Part shown: in pieces, positions 7,993-17,107 of the stretch
Layout of the letters: every line of letters starts with the position of its first letter
Position numbering within the stretch: the first letter of the stretch is position 1
From: Imperialibacter sp040222385
Lineage (GTDB): Bacteria; Bacteroidota; Bacteroidia; Cytophagales; Cyclobacteriaceae
DNA: 64,000 nt
Assembly (NCBI RefSeq): GCF_040222385.1
Contig: NZ_JAVKDF010000010.1
Coordinates: 186,001 to 250,000 of the forward strand
Reading direction: 5' to 3'
The notes under the pieces: generated by a model
Database searches by the model: none
Told to the model about the DNA's origin: nothing
The model's input: the letters and a program-made list of their open reading frames with translations, nothing else
Program-made: the position numbers and the translations under genes

Positions 7993-9237
7993 TCAAAAGT
8001 ATTGACCTATCCCAAACACAAAGTCACCACTTTCTCTAAAGTCATGACCGTAATCAATTCTCAACACTGTATCAAATCCATGCTTGTAAATTAGTCGAAG
8101 GCCAGCTCCGCTGAAACTCTTCATGTTTTTACTCATAGTAAAATCCTTGAAATTGCCACCGGGCAGGCGCCATGTCCCCAGATCTGTAAACACTACCCCC
8201 TGGCCTGCTATCTTGTTGCCATCGAAGATGGTCTGTCGGAATTCTGCGTTTAGTACCACCGAGCCTGTCCCTCGGTCTACCCTGTTACCCACGCCCCTGA
8301 TATTTACGAAATTGTCAAGCACGAACGGAGCGAAAGGGCGGTTCACGTTGGTGGACAGCCCTATCCTTAGCCTCACGGCTATGTTGGCACTTTTGTAAGG
8401 CTTTGAAAAGAACTTTAGGTCGTTAAAAAATAGGTCGAACCTTTCTGTGCTCGCAAATCGGTCGATAGTCTGGACATTTAGTTGATTAAACCATCCTTTT
8501 ATATAGAAGAGGTTGTAGTTGAGGTAATTGCTTGTGAAGGCTGCTTTTGCCTGTAGACCAGCTCTGCGAAACATCAGGGCTTTTTTGTTTCCATTATCAT
8601 CCCTTTCCATATACTTTTCATCCAGCCCTGAAACCCCCACTTCAAGGCTCTGTTGAAACGAAAAGTGCCTAATCGAAGAGATACCCAAATTCAAATTGTC
8701 ATAGTCATATGTGCCATCAGATCCATCGATTGTAATTGGCTCAACGGTGGACCACTTTGTCAGGCTGCTTGTAAAACTCCAGGGAGTACCATGGATTCTA
8801 TTCAAACGATACTTCAGCACTGCGGAGTGTCTATCGTAGTACTGGTAGTAGGCAATGAGCTCATGCCCCTTGCCGCTAATGTTTGAGTCTTGCACACCTA
8901 CTCTGCACCAAAAGTTTTTATAGGACTTACCTAAACCAAAAATTGGTTCCACACTAAGAAGTTCGCTGCAAGTAAAGGTTAGCCGATACGCCCCGGTTTC
9001 CAGTATGTATGTAACACTTACCTCACCGATTGTAGGAAGATTAGCAAGCCGTTGCCTGTCGTTTTCAACCTTTAAGGAGTCATAGGTTTCGCCTGGCCGG
9101 GAGTAGATGAACTGCCTTAGATATTGCTCCTCCGTTCTTTTAATTCCTTTGATTTCAATGCTTTCGATAACCTCCTGGGCATCTGACATAAAGCAGATCG
9201 AAATATTAAGAATAATGGCGGCGAAACACCTGATCAT
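7993..9237 (-). CDS. BamA/TamA-family outer membrane protein with one POTRA-like domain
   Basis: A 414-residue exported protein with a cleavable signal (ends near SDAQ). Residues about 22-95 (IESIEIKGIKRTEEQYLRQFI...GETYDSLKVENDRQRLANLP) form a POTRA-like unit. The remainder is a run of alternating amphipathic strands with a typical BamA/Omp85 ending (LIYKHGFDTVLRIDYGHDF, FVFGIGQYF, C-terminal Phe). It is far shorter than BamA and has one visible POTRA, so it is a small Omp85-like barrel of unknown cargo rather than BamA itself. Last gene of a four-gene minus-strand cluster with gaps of 2-6 bases, which implies an operon with YceI, DM13 and a second barrel gene. Confidence 0.82.
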   Translation of the reverse strand: MIRCFAAIILNISICFMSDAQEVIESIEIKGIKRTEEQYLRQFIYSRPGETYDSLKVENDRQRLANLPTIGEVSVTYILETGAYRLTFTCSELLSVEPIFGLGKSYKNFWCRVGVQDSNISGKGHELIAYYQYYDRHSAVLKYRLNRIHGTPWSFTSSLTKWSTVEPITIDGSDGTYDYDNLNLGISSIRHFSFQQSLEVGVSGLDEKYMERDDNGNKKALMFRRAGLQAKAAFTSNYLNYNLFYIKGWFNQLNVQTIDRFASTERFDLFFNDLKFFSKPYKSANIAVRLRIGLSTNVNRPFAPFVLDNFVNIRGVGNRVDRGTGSVVLNAEFRQTIFDGNKIAGQGVVFTDLGTWRLPGGNFKDFTMSKNMKSFSGAGLRLIYKHGFDTVLRIDYGHDFRESGDFVFGIGQYF

Positions 9238-9243
9238 ACAGTT

Positions 9244-9807
9244 TTAACTACCCGATGGCATGGTATTCACTTTCAAGTCGATTTGAACCTCGTCGGCCAT
9301 GCTAAAGCTTCTCCCCCCAACCCCAAAGTCTCTGCGGTTTATGGCGAAACTACCTGAGAAGACGATAACAGTATCGTCGTTCTTTGTCGACTTTTGCACA
9401 GTAAATGGGAAAATGACTTCCTTCTCTGTCTCTTTAATCTTGAGTAGACCGGTCACACGGTAGCCACTATCGCTTAGTTTGACGATAGTTGATGAAATGA
9501 ATCGAATAGAAGGGTAATTTTCAACATCGAAGTACTCTTCTTTCTTCAGGTGCGAGTCTCTCAGGTCAATACCCGTATTGAGAGAGCTCGTTTGAAGTGT
9601 CACGTCGAATATTGATTTCGTTAAATTGGTTGGGTCAAATGTAATTTGACCAGCTATTTCGTTCATGGCGCCCTCCACATTGATGCCAAAGTTCTTTATG
9701 GAAAAGGTGATGGCAGTTCCGTTTGATGCCGGAACGTAACCTTGTCCAAAAACCGAAAGTGACAGCGCTACAGCGAGAAATGCTAACACAGTTTTTAGTA
9801 CCGACAT
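9244..9807 (-). CDS. YceI family exported protein
   Basis: A 187-residue secreted lipocalin-like protein of the YceI family, which binds isoprenoid-type lipids in the periplasm. A signal peptide (hydrophobic stretch ending SVFGQG) precedes the domain. Family marks are ITFSIKNFGINVEGAMNEIAGQITFDP near residues 34-60, LRDSHLKKEEYFDVENYPSIRF near 100 and FAINRRDFGVGG near 155. It sits 2 bases after the DM13 gene and 6 bases before the BamA-like gene, so all three are almost certainly cotranscribed. Confidence 0.92.
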   Translation of the reverse strand: MSVLKTVLAFLAVALSLSVFGQGYVPASNGTAITFSIKNFGINVEGAMNEIAGQITFDPTNLTKSIFDVTLQTSSLNTGIDLRDSHLKKEEYFDVENYPSIRFISSTIVKLSDSGYRVTGLLKIKETEKEVIFPFTVQKSTKNDDTVIVFSGSFAINRRDFGVGGRSFSMADEVQIDLKVNTMPSGS

Positions 9808-9809
9808 TT

Positions 9810-10235
9810 TTATTTTAATTCAGCATGACCAAAATTTACGGAGAAGTCCTGACACCAAATGATGACGTAAGAAAAGTCGTCGAGCACAACAGCTTCTTCA
9901 ATTTCATATGATTGTTTGCCAGTGGTAGACTTGAGTTTTCCCAGACTAACAAATTTTGTAGCTTTCGCATCATTGGTTAAATAGACGTACAAATCGGGCC
10001 CATTCTCAGTGCTAAAGGGATCAAGTACTAAAGTTCTTGTGCCGTTGCTTGAGTAAATTTTTGCACTACCCGACACTTTGTGAACCACATCAACAAATGA
10101 TCCCTCTTTTAAAACAATCGCAGCTTCAGATGGATTGAAATCGTCTTCAATCGGCTCAGTGGGAGTCTCTTCTTCCCCGCCACAAGCGAACAATACAAGC
10201 AGTGCTAAAGGTCTTAAGTATTTGAATGCTTTCAT
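9810..10235 (-). CDS. DM13 domain lipoprotein
   Basis: A 141-residue lipoprotein: hydrophobic leader with lipobox LFAC (Cys 18), an acidic linker (GGEEETPTEPIEDD), then one DM13 domain (about residues 45-141). Family features seen are GSFVDVVHKVSGSAKIY, TRTLVLDPFSTENGPDLYVYL and a closing VIIWCQDFSVNFGHAEL with its conserved Cys. DM13 domains are predicted to serve in redox or electron transfer. DM13 next to YceI recurs in Bacteroidota as far as I recall, suggesting a shared lipid or redox role. No partner for the single Cys is visible in the domain. Confidence 0.87.
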   Translation of the reverse strand: MKAFKYLRPLALLVLFACGGEEETPTEPIEDDFNPSEAAIVLKEGSFVDVVHKVSGSAKIYSSNGTRTLVLDPFSTENGPDLYVYLTNDAKATKFVSLGKLKSTTGKQSYEIEEAVVLDDFSYVIIWCQDFSVNFGHAELK

Positions 10236-10240
10236 TTAAA

Positions 10241-10957
10241 TTACTTTTTGTTAATAAAGTATGTAACTCCAGCCGTGAACATAGCCGATTTGTTTCTGAA
10301 TCGATCATTTGGCTCAGGCGATTGTTGCACTTCCGTGTCCGTGGAGTATTCAGTAAAAAGGAACTGGAAACCAGCCTTTATCCCCCAGGTAGCATTCAGG
10401 CTGTATCTGGCAAACAGTTCCGAGTTCAGGCTTCCTATATCATTGTCAGAAATAAGCAGCACATTTAGCGATGTGGGCTTTCCCGAAGTGGTATTGCCGG
10501 AGTTTCCTTCGAAATACCTACCATCCTGTTTCGCACCAAAGGAAACACCAAAAAGGTCGATGTTAAATCCAACAAAGACCTTTGGATGAACCTGATAGCC
10601 GACGTTAAAGGATGCGTTTAGGGAATTCACTTGAGCGGATGCAAACTGAACAGAGTCGATATTTTCGATAATGTTTTCGATAAAGAATACCTGTGGCCCT
10701 GTCTCTCCTGATGTGATTGAAGCCGGTGCTGTCAAATAGTATTGGTTTTTGCCAAGGTAGTTCGTTAGCCTGCCTCCCACTCCCAGAGACCACTTTTTTT
10801 TCTTACCTAGCTGCCAATTGTGTACATACGAAGTACTCAAGCTTCCTTCTGAGCCCCCGATGCCTAGCCCAATATCGATATTATTGTCTGCTACCTGAGC
10901 TGAGAGCTGATTTACCAAAGCAGACGAGATAATTAAAACAATATATAATCTCTTCAT
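10241..10957 (-). CDS. Putative outer membrane beta-barrel protein
   Basis: A 238-residue exported protein with a signal peptide (ends near LSAQ). The mature part is a succession of short amphipathic strands broken by turns (for example IDIGLGIGGSEGSLSTSYVHNW, SLNASFNVGYQVHPKVFVGFNIDLFGV, WGIKAGFQFLFTEY) and ends in FTAGVTYFINKK, as in OmpW/porin-like barrels. I do not recognise a named family. It is the first gene of the cluster with DM13 (5-bp gap), YceI and the BamA-like gene; an 8-bp inverted repeat at 10998-11019 lies in its upstream region. Confidence 0.7.
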   Translation of the reverse strand: MKRLYIVLIISSALVNQLSAQVADNNIDIGLGIGGSEGSLSTSYVHNWQLGKKKKWSLGVGGRLTNYLGKNQYYLTAPASITSGETGPQVFFIENIIENIDSVQFASAQVNSLNASFNVGYQVHPKVFVGFNIDLFGVSFGAKQDGRYFEGNSGNTTSGKPTSLNVLLISDNDIGSLNSELFARYSLNATWGIKAGFQFLFTEYSTDTEVQQSPEPNDRFRNKSAMFTAGVTYFINKK

Positions 10958-11077
10958 AGTGCAAATTTTTATAAAGGAATAGGATCAGCAATGAATTACT
11001 TGTCGTTTGGCCGACAAGTGGTTAACTGTTCATGTCGTCAATGCGGGAGATGAATTATTTTGGGGCAGTAACCTTCT

Positions 11078-12112
11078 TCAATTGCCGCCCTCTTCATGTT
11101 CTCTAACACTCACTTTCCTCACTTTCCAGGCCTCCAATTCAGCGTCAAGCTCCTTCTTTTGCCTTTCGGTGAGCTGTATTTTGACAAGTTCATACATATC
11201 AGGTTGACCGGCATCTACCCAGCAGGTAAACCAAAAGTCACCTACCATCTTTATCGAGGCCCTCATTCTGTTTTCGACTTGTGCCCCCAGCATTTGGTGA
11301 AAAGCTGCCGCATATTCACGTGAATAGGTCTGAGTCATGCTGCCTCCCCTTTCTTCAAACGTATACTTTTTGTCTTCTGCAAACTGATCATTTAGCTGCT
11401 TCTCAAACCGCAGCACCGAATCGAGGGCTAAGTGCGCATTTGTGACCGCTTTCCATGCCTCCATCTGTGGGTTTTTTACATATTCTGCCTTTCCCACAAA
11501 AAAATTGTAATTCTCGAAGAACAGCTCCGGCAACCTCGATTCCCAGAAGCCATGTATGCCGTATTGATTGGTGAGCTGGCCATTGTAGTTCTCCGTAGTG
11601 TGCAGAGGCACGTTGGCGTCGCCTATATAATGGCCTATGTCTGTAGCATAGCGAAGAATTCGATCAATATCTTTTTCCCGAAAAGCTTTTGTAAGGAAGT
11701 TTTTCATTGTAGCAATGTGCCATGGGACGATGCCATAAGCTTGAAGTGTGTCTTCAGTGTACTTTTCAACGGCCTCGTTCCAATACCTTGGCATGTTGTA
11801 AATGGCGCTGTCTCCATAAATGTCGATGTCTATATAGTGCCTGGCCGCTTCTTCAGGAATTGCATACCTCCGTCTGTCAGGGTTAACAGCATTTTCCTCC
11901 ACATATTGGATATGGTATTTAAAGAAAACCCCTAATTCTGGAGGTAATGTGTAAACAGCCAGGTGGTTTATTTTTTGGTGAGCAAAAAATCCCCATCGGC
12001 CGCTGCCCGGGTTCGAAAATGATATATTTGCGATTAACGTCCCAAAAACGACTAATAGCGAAGTAGTTTTAAATGAAGCTGAGAATGTTGTCACTTTGCT
12101 GTCGGGACGCAT
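11078..12112 (-). CDS. Zinc-dependent phospholipase C / S1-P1 nuclease-fold exported protein
   Basis: A 344-residue exported, mainly helical metalloprotein. After the signal region comes RWGFFAHQKINHLAVYTLP, whose Trp and first His are the usual first zinc ligands of this fold. Further ligand-like sites are HYIDIDIYGD, RYATDIGHYIGDANVPLH and a later GIHGFWESRLPE. This set of His/Asp residues is the trinuclear zinc pattern shared by phospholipase C and S1/P1 nucleases; which activity it has cannot be decided here. The first hydrophobic stretch lies after about 14 polar residues, so a slightly later start is possible. Single gene, same strand as the downstream barrel operon. Confidence 0.82.
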   Translation of the reverse strand: MRPDSKVTTFSASFKTTSLLVVFGTLIANISFSNPGSGRWGFFAHQKINHLAVYTLPPELGVFFKYHIQYVEENAVNPDRRRYAIPEEAARHYIDIDIYGDSAIYNMPRYWNEAVEKYTEDTLQAYGIVPWHIATMKNFLTKAFREKDIDRILRYATDIGHYIGDANVPLHTTENYNGQLTNQYGIHGFWESRLPELFFENYNFFVGKAEYVKNPQMEAWKAVTNAHLALDSVLRFEKQLNDQFAEDKKYTFEERGGSMTQTYSREYAAAFHQMLGAQVENRMRASIKMVGDFWFTCWVDAGQPDMYELVKIQLTERQKKELDAELEAWKVRKVSVREHEEGGN

Positions 12113-12154
12113 AGGCTTTCAGTTGCTTAACTGGAGATTATATTCCGAGAGGGT

Positions 12155-12185
12155 TTTGTAAATTCAAACAATACTTTTATCTTTG
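12155..12185 (+). promoter_or_regulatory. Promoter of rpsT
   Basis: TTTG (12155-12158), 19 bases, then TATCTTTG (12178-12185): an exact match to the Bacteroidota consensus, about 44 bases before the rpsT start codon. Confidence 0.8.
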
Positions 12186-12228
12186 CGCTCTCTAAAAATG
12201 AACTGTTTACCGCAAGTACTAAAATAGT

Positions 12229-12483
12229 ATGGCTAATCATAAATCCTCGTTAAAAAGAATTCGTTCTACAGAAGCTAAAAGGTTGAGAAATCGTTATCAG
12301 CACAAAACGACTCGTACCTTTATCAAAAAGCTTGTTGGAGCGACTGATAAAGCAGAAGCCACTGAGCTTTACAAAAAAGTAGCAGGCATGATCGACAAGC
12401 TTGCTAAAAGAAACATTATCCATAAAAATAATGCTTCTAACAAAAAATCAAAATTGGCTAAGCTAGTTAATGCCCTAGACTAA
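12229..12483 (+). CDS. rpsT: 30S ribosomal protein S20
   Basis: 84-residue, Lys/Arg-rich helical protein beginning MANHKSSLKRIR, the standard start of S20, which binds 16S rRNA early in 30S assembly. Length matches the family. It has its own consensus promoter upstream and an intrinsic terminator downstream, so it forms a monocistronic unit, divergent from the zinc-dependent hydrolase gene. Confidence 0.97.
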   Translation: MANHKSSLKRIRSTEAKRLRNRYQHKTTRTFIKKLVGATDKAEATELYKKVAGMIDKLAKRNIIHKNNASNKKSKLAKLVNALD

Positions 12484-12507
12484 ACGCCGATTTAGCAGAA
12501 TATTTAA

Positions 12508-12540
12508 GGAGCCTCTTCAATTTGAAGGGGCTTTTCGTTT
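12508..12540 (+). terminator. Intrinsic terminator after rpsT
   Basis: AGCCTCTTCA (from 12510) pairs with TGAAGGGGCT (ending 12532, one G-U pair) over a three-base loop and is followed by a T-rich tract, 25 bases after the rpsT stop. Confidence 0.85.
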
Positions 12541-12595
12541 TTATTGGTGGTTGATTTATTGTTTTTGGTTACCTTAAGAAGCAAATCAATCAAGT

Positions 12596-13303
12596 ATGTC
12601 AGAAGGTAACTACGTGCAACGGCTGTCAATAAAAAGCTGGTCGGAAGATGACCGGCCGAGAGAAAAACTCATATTGAAAGGCAAATCGGTTTTGTCAGAT
12701 GCCGAACTGCTTGCCATTCTCATCAACTCCGGCACAAAAAAACACTCTGCCGTCGACCTCGCTAAAATGATCCTCCAAAAGGCAAACAACGACCTGAATG
12801 CGCTGGGCAAGTTTAGCATGGCCGATTTCACCATTTTTGAAGGTATTGGTGAAGCCAAAGCCATTACTATCATGAGCGCACTTGAATTGGGTCGGCGAAG
12901 AAAGGAGCAAGCCATAGAAGTAAAGCCTGTAGTTATCACCAGTAAGGAGGCCTATATTCTCATGAGGCCTTATTTGCTTGACCTCGCCCATGAGGAGTTT
13001 TGGGTTATTTTTCTGGGCCGTGGAGGCAAATTAATTTCTGTGCAACAAGTGAGTTTGGGCGGAATCAATGGCACCGTAGCCGATCCCAGGGTTATCTATA
13101 AAAAGGCACTGGAGCTGCCTGGCTGCACGGGCATAATTCTGGCACATAATCACCCGTCAGGAAACTCCAGGCCAAGTCAGGAAGATATCAGGCTCACCAA
13201 GTCTATGAAGGCCGCCGGTGAGCTGCTTCAGATACATGTACTTGACCATTTGATTTTTTGTGACGAGGGATATTATAGTTTTGCAGACGAAGCAACATTA
13301 TAG
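12596..13303 (+). CDS. radC: RadC family JAB/MPN domain protein
   Basis: A 235-residue RadC protein. The N-terminal part has a helix-hairpin-helix-like region (LSDAELLAILINSGT and FEGIGEAKAITIMSALELGRR). The C-terminal JAMM metalloprotease-like domain carries AHNHPSGNSRPSQED with His 184, His 186 and Asp 197 as probable zinc ligands. Historically called a DNA repair protein, although RadC's repair role is doubtful. The start (MSEGNYVQRLSIKSWSEDDRPREK) matches the family's usual beginning. A DUF1684 gene follows after 5 bases, so the two are probably cotranscribed. Confidence 0.94.
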   Translation: MSEGNYVQRLSIKSWSEDDRPREKLILKGKSVLSDAELLAILINSGTKKHSAVDLAKMILQKANNDLNALGKFSMADFTIFEGIGEAKAITIMSALELGRRRKEQAIEVKPVVITSKEAYILMRPYLLDLAHEEFWVIFLGRGGKLISVQQVSLGGINGTVADPRVIYKKALELPGCTGIILAHNHPSGNSRPSQEDIRLTKSMKAAGELLQIHVLDHLIFCDEGYYSFADEATL

Positions 13304-13308
13304 ATAAG

Positions 13309-13911
13309 ATGAAAGGTTCTAAGTTGATTATCAGTGTTCTTGCAGTGGTTGTTGGTGTCGCTATTTTTTTAGCCAACTCCGGCGACGAATCACCCGAAGA
13401 ATACATAGCTTCTATAGAAAAGGAGCGTCAGGAGAAGAACGAATTTATGCGGAGTTCGTCCGACTCTCCATTCAAAGGAAAAGAATTTACCGAGCTAAAA
13501 TACTTCCCTGCTGACCCTGCCTACAAAGTTATGGCGAATGTTAATCAGTTGGAAGCCAGGGAGCTTGTAACACTGGGAACTAGCGACGGGAAAACGCAGC
13601 AATACCAAAAATTTGCTTTCGTTGAGTTTGAGATCAAAGGTCAGCGGAAAAAGTTGACCTTGCTGAGGCAAGCGGGGCCAGGCATGCAAAATGTGACCTT
13701 CCTGGCTTTTGCAGACGCTACCAGTGGAGAGTCAACTTATGGCGGGGGTCGCTATCTCGACGTGTCGGTAAAAAATGCCAGACAAATTCTGCTGGATTTC
13801 AATTTGGCCTACAATCCATACTGTGAGTACAACAGCAGTTATTCATGCCCCCTTCCTTTGAAAGAGAATGTTTTGGACATCGCTATAGAGGCAGGCGAAA
13901 AAAACTACTAG
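13309..13911 (+). CDS. DUF1684 domain-containing protein
   Basis: A 200-residue protein with an N-terminal hydrophobic helix (residues about 4-22, a signal anchor or signal peptide) and one DUF1684 domain. Typical features are DSPFKGKEFTELKYFPAD near residue 50, FVEFEIKGQRKKLTLLR near 105, FADATSGESTYGGGRYLDV near 140 and the closing DFNLAYNPYCEYNSSYSCPLP. The invariant NPYC and CPLP region is conserved in the family, whose function is unknown. It follows radC by 5 bases. Confidence 0.88.
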   Translation: MKGSKLIISVLAVVVGVAIFLANSGDESPEEYIASIEKERQEKNEFMRSSSDSPFKGKEFTELKYFPADPAYKVMANVNQLEARELVTLGTSDGKTQQYQKFAFVEFEIKGQRKKLTLLRQAGPGMQNVTFLAFADATSGESTYGGGRYLDVSVKNARQILLDFNLAYNPYCEYNSSYSCPLPLKENVLDIAIEAGEKNY

Positions 13912-13997
13912 CTCGCCTACTACTTGACGCTATTTGGTTAATTTTACCCCTTCGTTTTTTTTGAAACGAGTTAAATAAGGAAGAACAGAAGCAAGGA

Positions 13998-16415
13998 ATG
14001 AAGATTTCATATAATTGGCTGAAGGAATATATTGATCTGACAGAGAAGCCCGAGGAGGTCTCAAAGGTGCTTACCGGGCTGGGGCTGGAAGTGGAAGGGT
14101 TGGAATTTCATGAGGAGATTCCCGGAAGCATGGAGGGCCTGGTGCTGGGTGAAGTGGTGGCATGCGAACCCCACCCCAATGCTGACAAGCTGAAGCTAAC
14201 CAAAGTTGATGTGGGTGGGCCCGAACTGTTAGGCATTGTCTGCGGTGCTCCCAATGTAGCAAAAGGGCAGCGGGTAGTGGTGGCCACCAACGGCACAACC
14301 ATACACCCCAAGACAGGTGAACCTTTTCAAATCAAGAGAGCAAAGATTAGAGGCGAAGAATCGAACGGGATGATCTGCGCAGAGGACGAAATAGGCCTGA
14401 GCAACGATCACGGAGGAGTGATTGTACTCGATACGCAGTTACCTAATGGCACGCCAGCGGCAGATTACTTTAAGCCAACCACAGACTATGTATTTGAAAT
14501 TGGCCTGACACCCAACCGGGCTGATGCCACCTCGCACTACGGCACAGCCAGAGATCTGGCAGCTTTTTACGGAAGGCCTTTGAAGTTCCCTCCTATTGAT
14601 GCTTTCAAGGCAGATGATAAGTCTCTTAAAATAGACGTTTCTGTTGAAAACACAGAAGCGTGTCCAAGATATGCAGGCGTTACATTGACGGGCCCGAAAG
14701 TTGGGCCTTCGCCGTCATGGCTCAAAGCTCGCCTGGAGGCTATAGGGCTTACTCCAATCAATAACATCGTTGACGTCACCAATTATATCTGTCACGGTGT
14801 AGGACAGCCTTTGCATGCTTTCGATGCGGCGAAAATTAAAGGAGGGAAAGTAGTTGTCAAGACTCTTCCTGAGGGGACTAAGTTTACCACATTGGATGAG
14901 AAAGAGAGGAAGCTTTCGGCCAATGACCTGATGATTTGCGATGCAGAGGAAGGAATGTGTATAGCAGGCGTTTTCGGCGGCACGCATTCTGGAGTTTCCG
15001 ATACCACGACTAGTATTTTTCTTGAGTCTGCCTACTTCTCTCCTGACTATGTGAGAAGAACTGCCATCTTGCATGGTCTGAAAACTGATGCTTCTTTCAG
15101 GTTTGAACGGGGTATCGACCCAAATGGGGCCGTAAATGCTTTGAAACACGCTGCATTACTTATAAAAGAAGTGGCGGGAGGAAGCATTAGCTCCGATATA
15201 GTAGATATTTACCCTCAGCCAATTGCTGACTTCAGGTTCAAAGTTCGCTTTGCCAGAGTCAATATGCTTATAGGCAAGGATATTGGAAGGGAGGCCATTC
15301 TGGCCATTCTAAAAAATCTGCAGATTGGTGTAGAAGACTTAACCAGCGATGACTTCACAGCTGTTGTGCCGCCTTACCGTGTCGACGTGCAGCGAGAAAT
15401 TGACGTCGTCGAAGAGGTGTTAAGAGTATATGGCATCGATAATATTGAATTATCGGCGACTATTGGTGCCGCAACTTTGTCTGAGTTTCCGGCGGTGGAT
15501 GACAACAAACTTCAGCTTAAAATTTCGGAGTTCCTGGCCGCAAGATCTTACTATGAGATTATTACAAACTCTCTGACCAATGCTGAGTACGGCATCAAGT
15601 CAGGACTGTACGAGGAAGAGCAGAATGTCGTTATTCTCAACAGGCTGAGTGAGGAGTTGGGGGTAATGCGCCAGTCGATGCTTTTCAGCGGGCTGGAGGT
15701 TGTGGCTTACAACAACAACCACCGCCAAGCAAATTTGAAGTTTTTTGAGTTTGGAAAGACCTATCATAAGAAGGACAGTAGAAAATACCGGGAGCAAAAT
15801 AGGCTTGCATTGTTTGCAACAGGTGCCTCTCATGAGGAAACCTGGAGACAGCCAACCAAGGCGATAGAATTCTACGATTTGTCCGCTGCTTTGCAGCAAA
15901 TTTTAAATAAATTGAACATCTCAGGATACGAGACTCAACCCACCTCAGACAAGACATTTGAGTCGGGCCTTGATTTTTCGCTGAACGGGAAAGTGTTTGC
16001 AAGCATTGGGCAGGTAAACAAGAAGGCGCTAAAGCTGGCAGAGGTGAGACAGCCGGTTTTTTATGCTGACATCGACTGGAAGCAATTGCTGAAGTGGTAC
16101 AAAGGCACAATTGATTATACTGAGGTGCCCAAGTTTCCGGAAGTGCGTCGTGACTTGTCAATAGTGCTGGATAAGTCAGTGAGTTTTTCGCAGGTGGAGA
16201 GAGTAGCGAGGCAAGCGGAGCGTCGGCTTATTAAAGGGTTGAATGTTTTTAGCGTGTATGAGGGAGATAAACTGGAGGCCGGCAAAAAGTCTTACGCCAT
16301 CAGTTTCACTCTTCAGGATGAGAAGGAAACGCTGAAGGACAAGCAAATTGACAAAACAATGAATGCATTGATAGCTGCTTTTGAAAGTCAGCTTGGCGCA
16401 ATAATAAGGAAGTGA
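13998..16415 (+). CDS. pheT: Phenylalanyl-tRNA synthetase beta subunit
   Basis: An 805-residue PheT, the beta chain of the alpha2-beta2 enzyme that charges tRNA-Phe. Domains in order: N-terminal start MKISYNWLKEYIDL, tRNA-binding OB fold (about 40-155, with HPNADKLKLTKVD), B3/B4 editing region (about 210-385, with DVTNYICHGVGQPLHAFDA), B5 (about 405-475, VVPPYRVDVQREIDVVEEVLRVYG), the synthetase-like core, and a C-terminal ferredoxin-like anticodon-binding domain (about 710-805, FPEVRRDLSIVLD). Length matches the family. The downstream coiled-coil gene begins six bases after its stop. Confidence 0.97.
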   Translation: MKISYNWLKEYIDLTEKPEEVSKVLTGLGLEVEGLEFHEEIPGSMEGLVLGEVVACEPHPNADKLKLTKVDVGGPELLGIVCGAPNVAKGQRVVVATNGTTIHPKTGEPFQIKRAKIRGEESNGMICAEDEIGLSNDHGGVIVLDTQLPNGTPAADYFKPTTDYVFEIGLTPNRADATSHYGTARDLAAFYGRPLKFPPIDAFKADDKSLKIDVSVENTEACPRYAGVTLTGPKVGPSPSWLKARLEAIGLTPINNIVDVTNYICHGVGQPLHAFDAAKIKGGKVVVKTLPEGTKFTTLDEKERKLSANDLMICDAEEGMCIAGVFGGTHSGVSDTTTSIFLESAYFSPDYVRRTAILHGLKTDASFRFERGIDPNGAVNALKHAALLIKEVAGGSISSDIVDIYPQPIADFRFKVRFARVNMLIGKDIGREAILAILKNLQIGVEDLTSDDFTAVVPPYRVDVQREIDVVEEVLRVYGIDNIELSATIGAATLSEFPAVDDNKLQLKISEFLAARSYYEIITNSLTNAEYGIKSGLYEEEQNVVILNRLSEELGVMRQSMLFSGLEVVAYNNNHRQANLKFFEFGKTYHKKDSRKYREQNRLALFATGASHEETWRQPTKAIEFYDLSAALQQILNKLNISGYETQPTSDKTFESGLDFSLNGKVFASIGQVNKKALKLAEVRQPVFYADIDWKQLLKWYKGTIDYTEVPKFPEVRRDLSIVLDKSVSFSQVERVARQAERRLIKGLNVFSVYEGDKLEAGKKSYAISFTLQDEKETLKDKQIDKTMNALIAAFESQLGAIIRK

Positions 16416-16420
16416 TTACT

Positions 16421-16717
16421 ATGAACTCAAACCAACTCAACTCGGAATTAAACTCATTGGAAAGAAAGATTTCTCTTCTTTTAAATGAATATAAAAACCT
16501 GAAAAAGGAGTTAGATCATACGAAAACAGAGAATGACGAGCTCCGTAGTGTTTTGAGTTCGAAGGAACATCAGATAAGCGACTTCCAAAATAAATTTAAA
16601 ATTAGTAAGATTGCTGATAGTTTGGCATTGAGCGGAGACGACTCGACAGAACTCAAACAAGTATTAAATGAATATATTAAGGAGATAGATAGGTGCATTG
16701 CTCATTTGAGTCAATAA
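16421..16717 (+). CDS. Small coiled-coil protein between pheT and zapA
   Basis: A 98-residue protein with no signal. Residues about 5-65 show a regular heptad pattern of Leu/Ile (LNSLERKISLLLNEYKNLKK onward), a parallel coiled coil; the C-terminal 30 residues are helical (STELKQVLNEYIKEIDRCIAHL). ATG 16421 is used rather than the GTG at 16412, which lies inside pheT. It is followed after 16 bases by zapA. Position and coiled-coil form suggest a cell-division accessory like ZapB, but no sequence signature proves this. Confidence 0.8.
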   Translation: MNSNQLNSELNSLERKISLLLNEYKNLKKELDHTKTENDELRSVLSSKEHQISDFQNKFKISKIADSLALSGDDSTELKQVLNEYIKEIDRCIAHLSQ

Positions 16718-16733
16718 CCTGTAAGGATAAGTG

Positions 16734-17021
16734 ATGGGGGAACAGCTTTCGATACGGATAAAAATAGGCAACAGAGAATACCCAATGAAGGTATCGGCTC
16801 ATGAAGAGGGCATGGTACGTCAGGCAGGCAAGCAATTGAATGAAAGGATGAAGTCGTACAAGGAACAATTTGGCATCGACGATCCACAAGACTTGCTGGC
16901 AATGGTGTCCTTCGACTTGCTTATTGAAAAACTGAAAGTCGACGAGACTGTTGTAGACAATGATCAGGTAACACTAGAAAAGATTACTCACCTAAATCAT
17001 CTGATCACCCAGGCCTTATAA
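16734..17021 (+). CDS. zapA: Cell division protein ZapA
   Basis: A 95-residue protein of the ZapA family, which cross-links FtsZ filaments at the division ring. It has the small N-terminal beta unit (LSIRIKIGNREYPMKVSAHEE) followed by a long helix (VRQAGKQLNERMKSYKEQF, then DDPQDLLAMVSFDLLIEKL), as in the family. ATG 16734 is preferred to the adjoining GTG 16731 because AAGGA then has normal spacing. It lies between the coiled-coil gene and rny, an arrangement common in Bacteroidota. Confidence 0.9.
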   Translation: MGEQLSIRIKIGNREYPMKVSAHEEGMVRQAGKQLNERMKSYKEQFGIDDPQDLLAMVSFDLLIEKLKVDETVVDNDQVTLEKITHLNHLITQAL

Positions 17022-17107
17022 ACCTGCATATCATTTTTTACACTGTGCTTCTGTAGCAATTTCTGCTGGTGCTAACTAGTAATAGTATACACCTTATATT
17101 AAATGTT

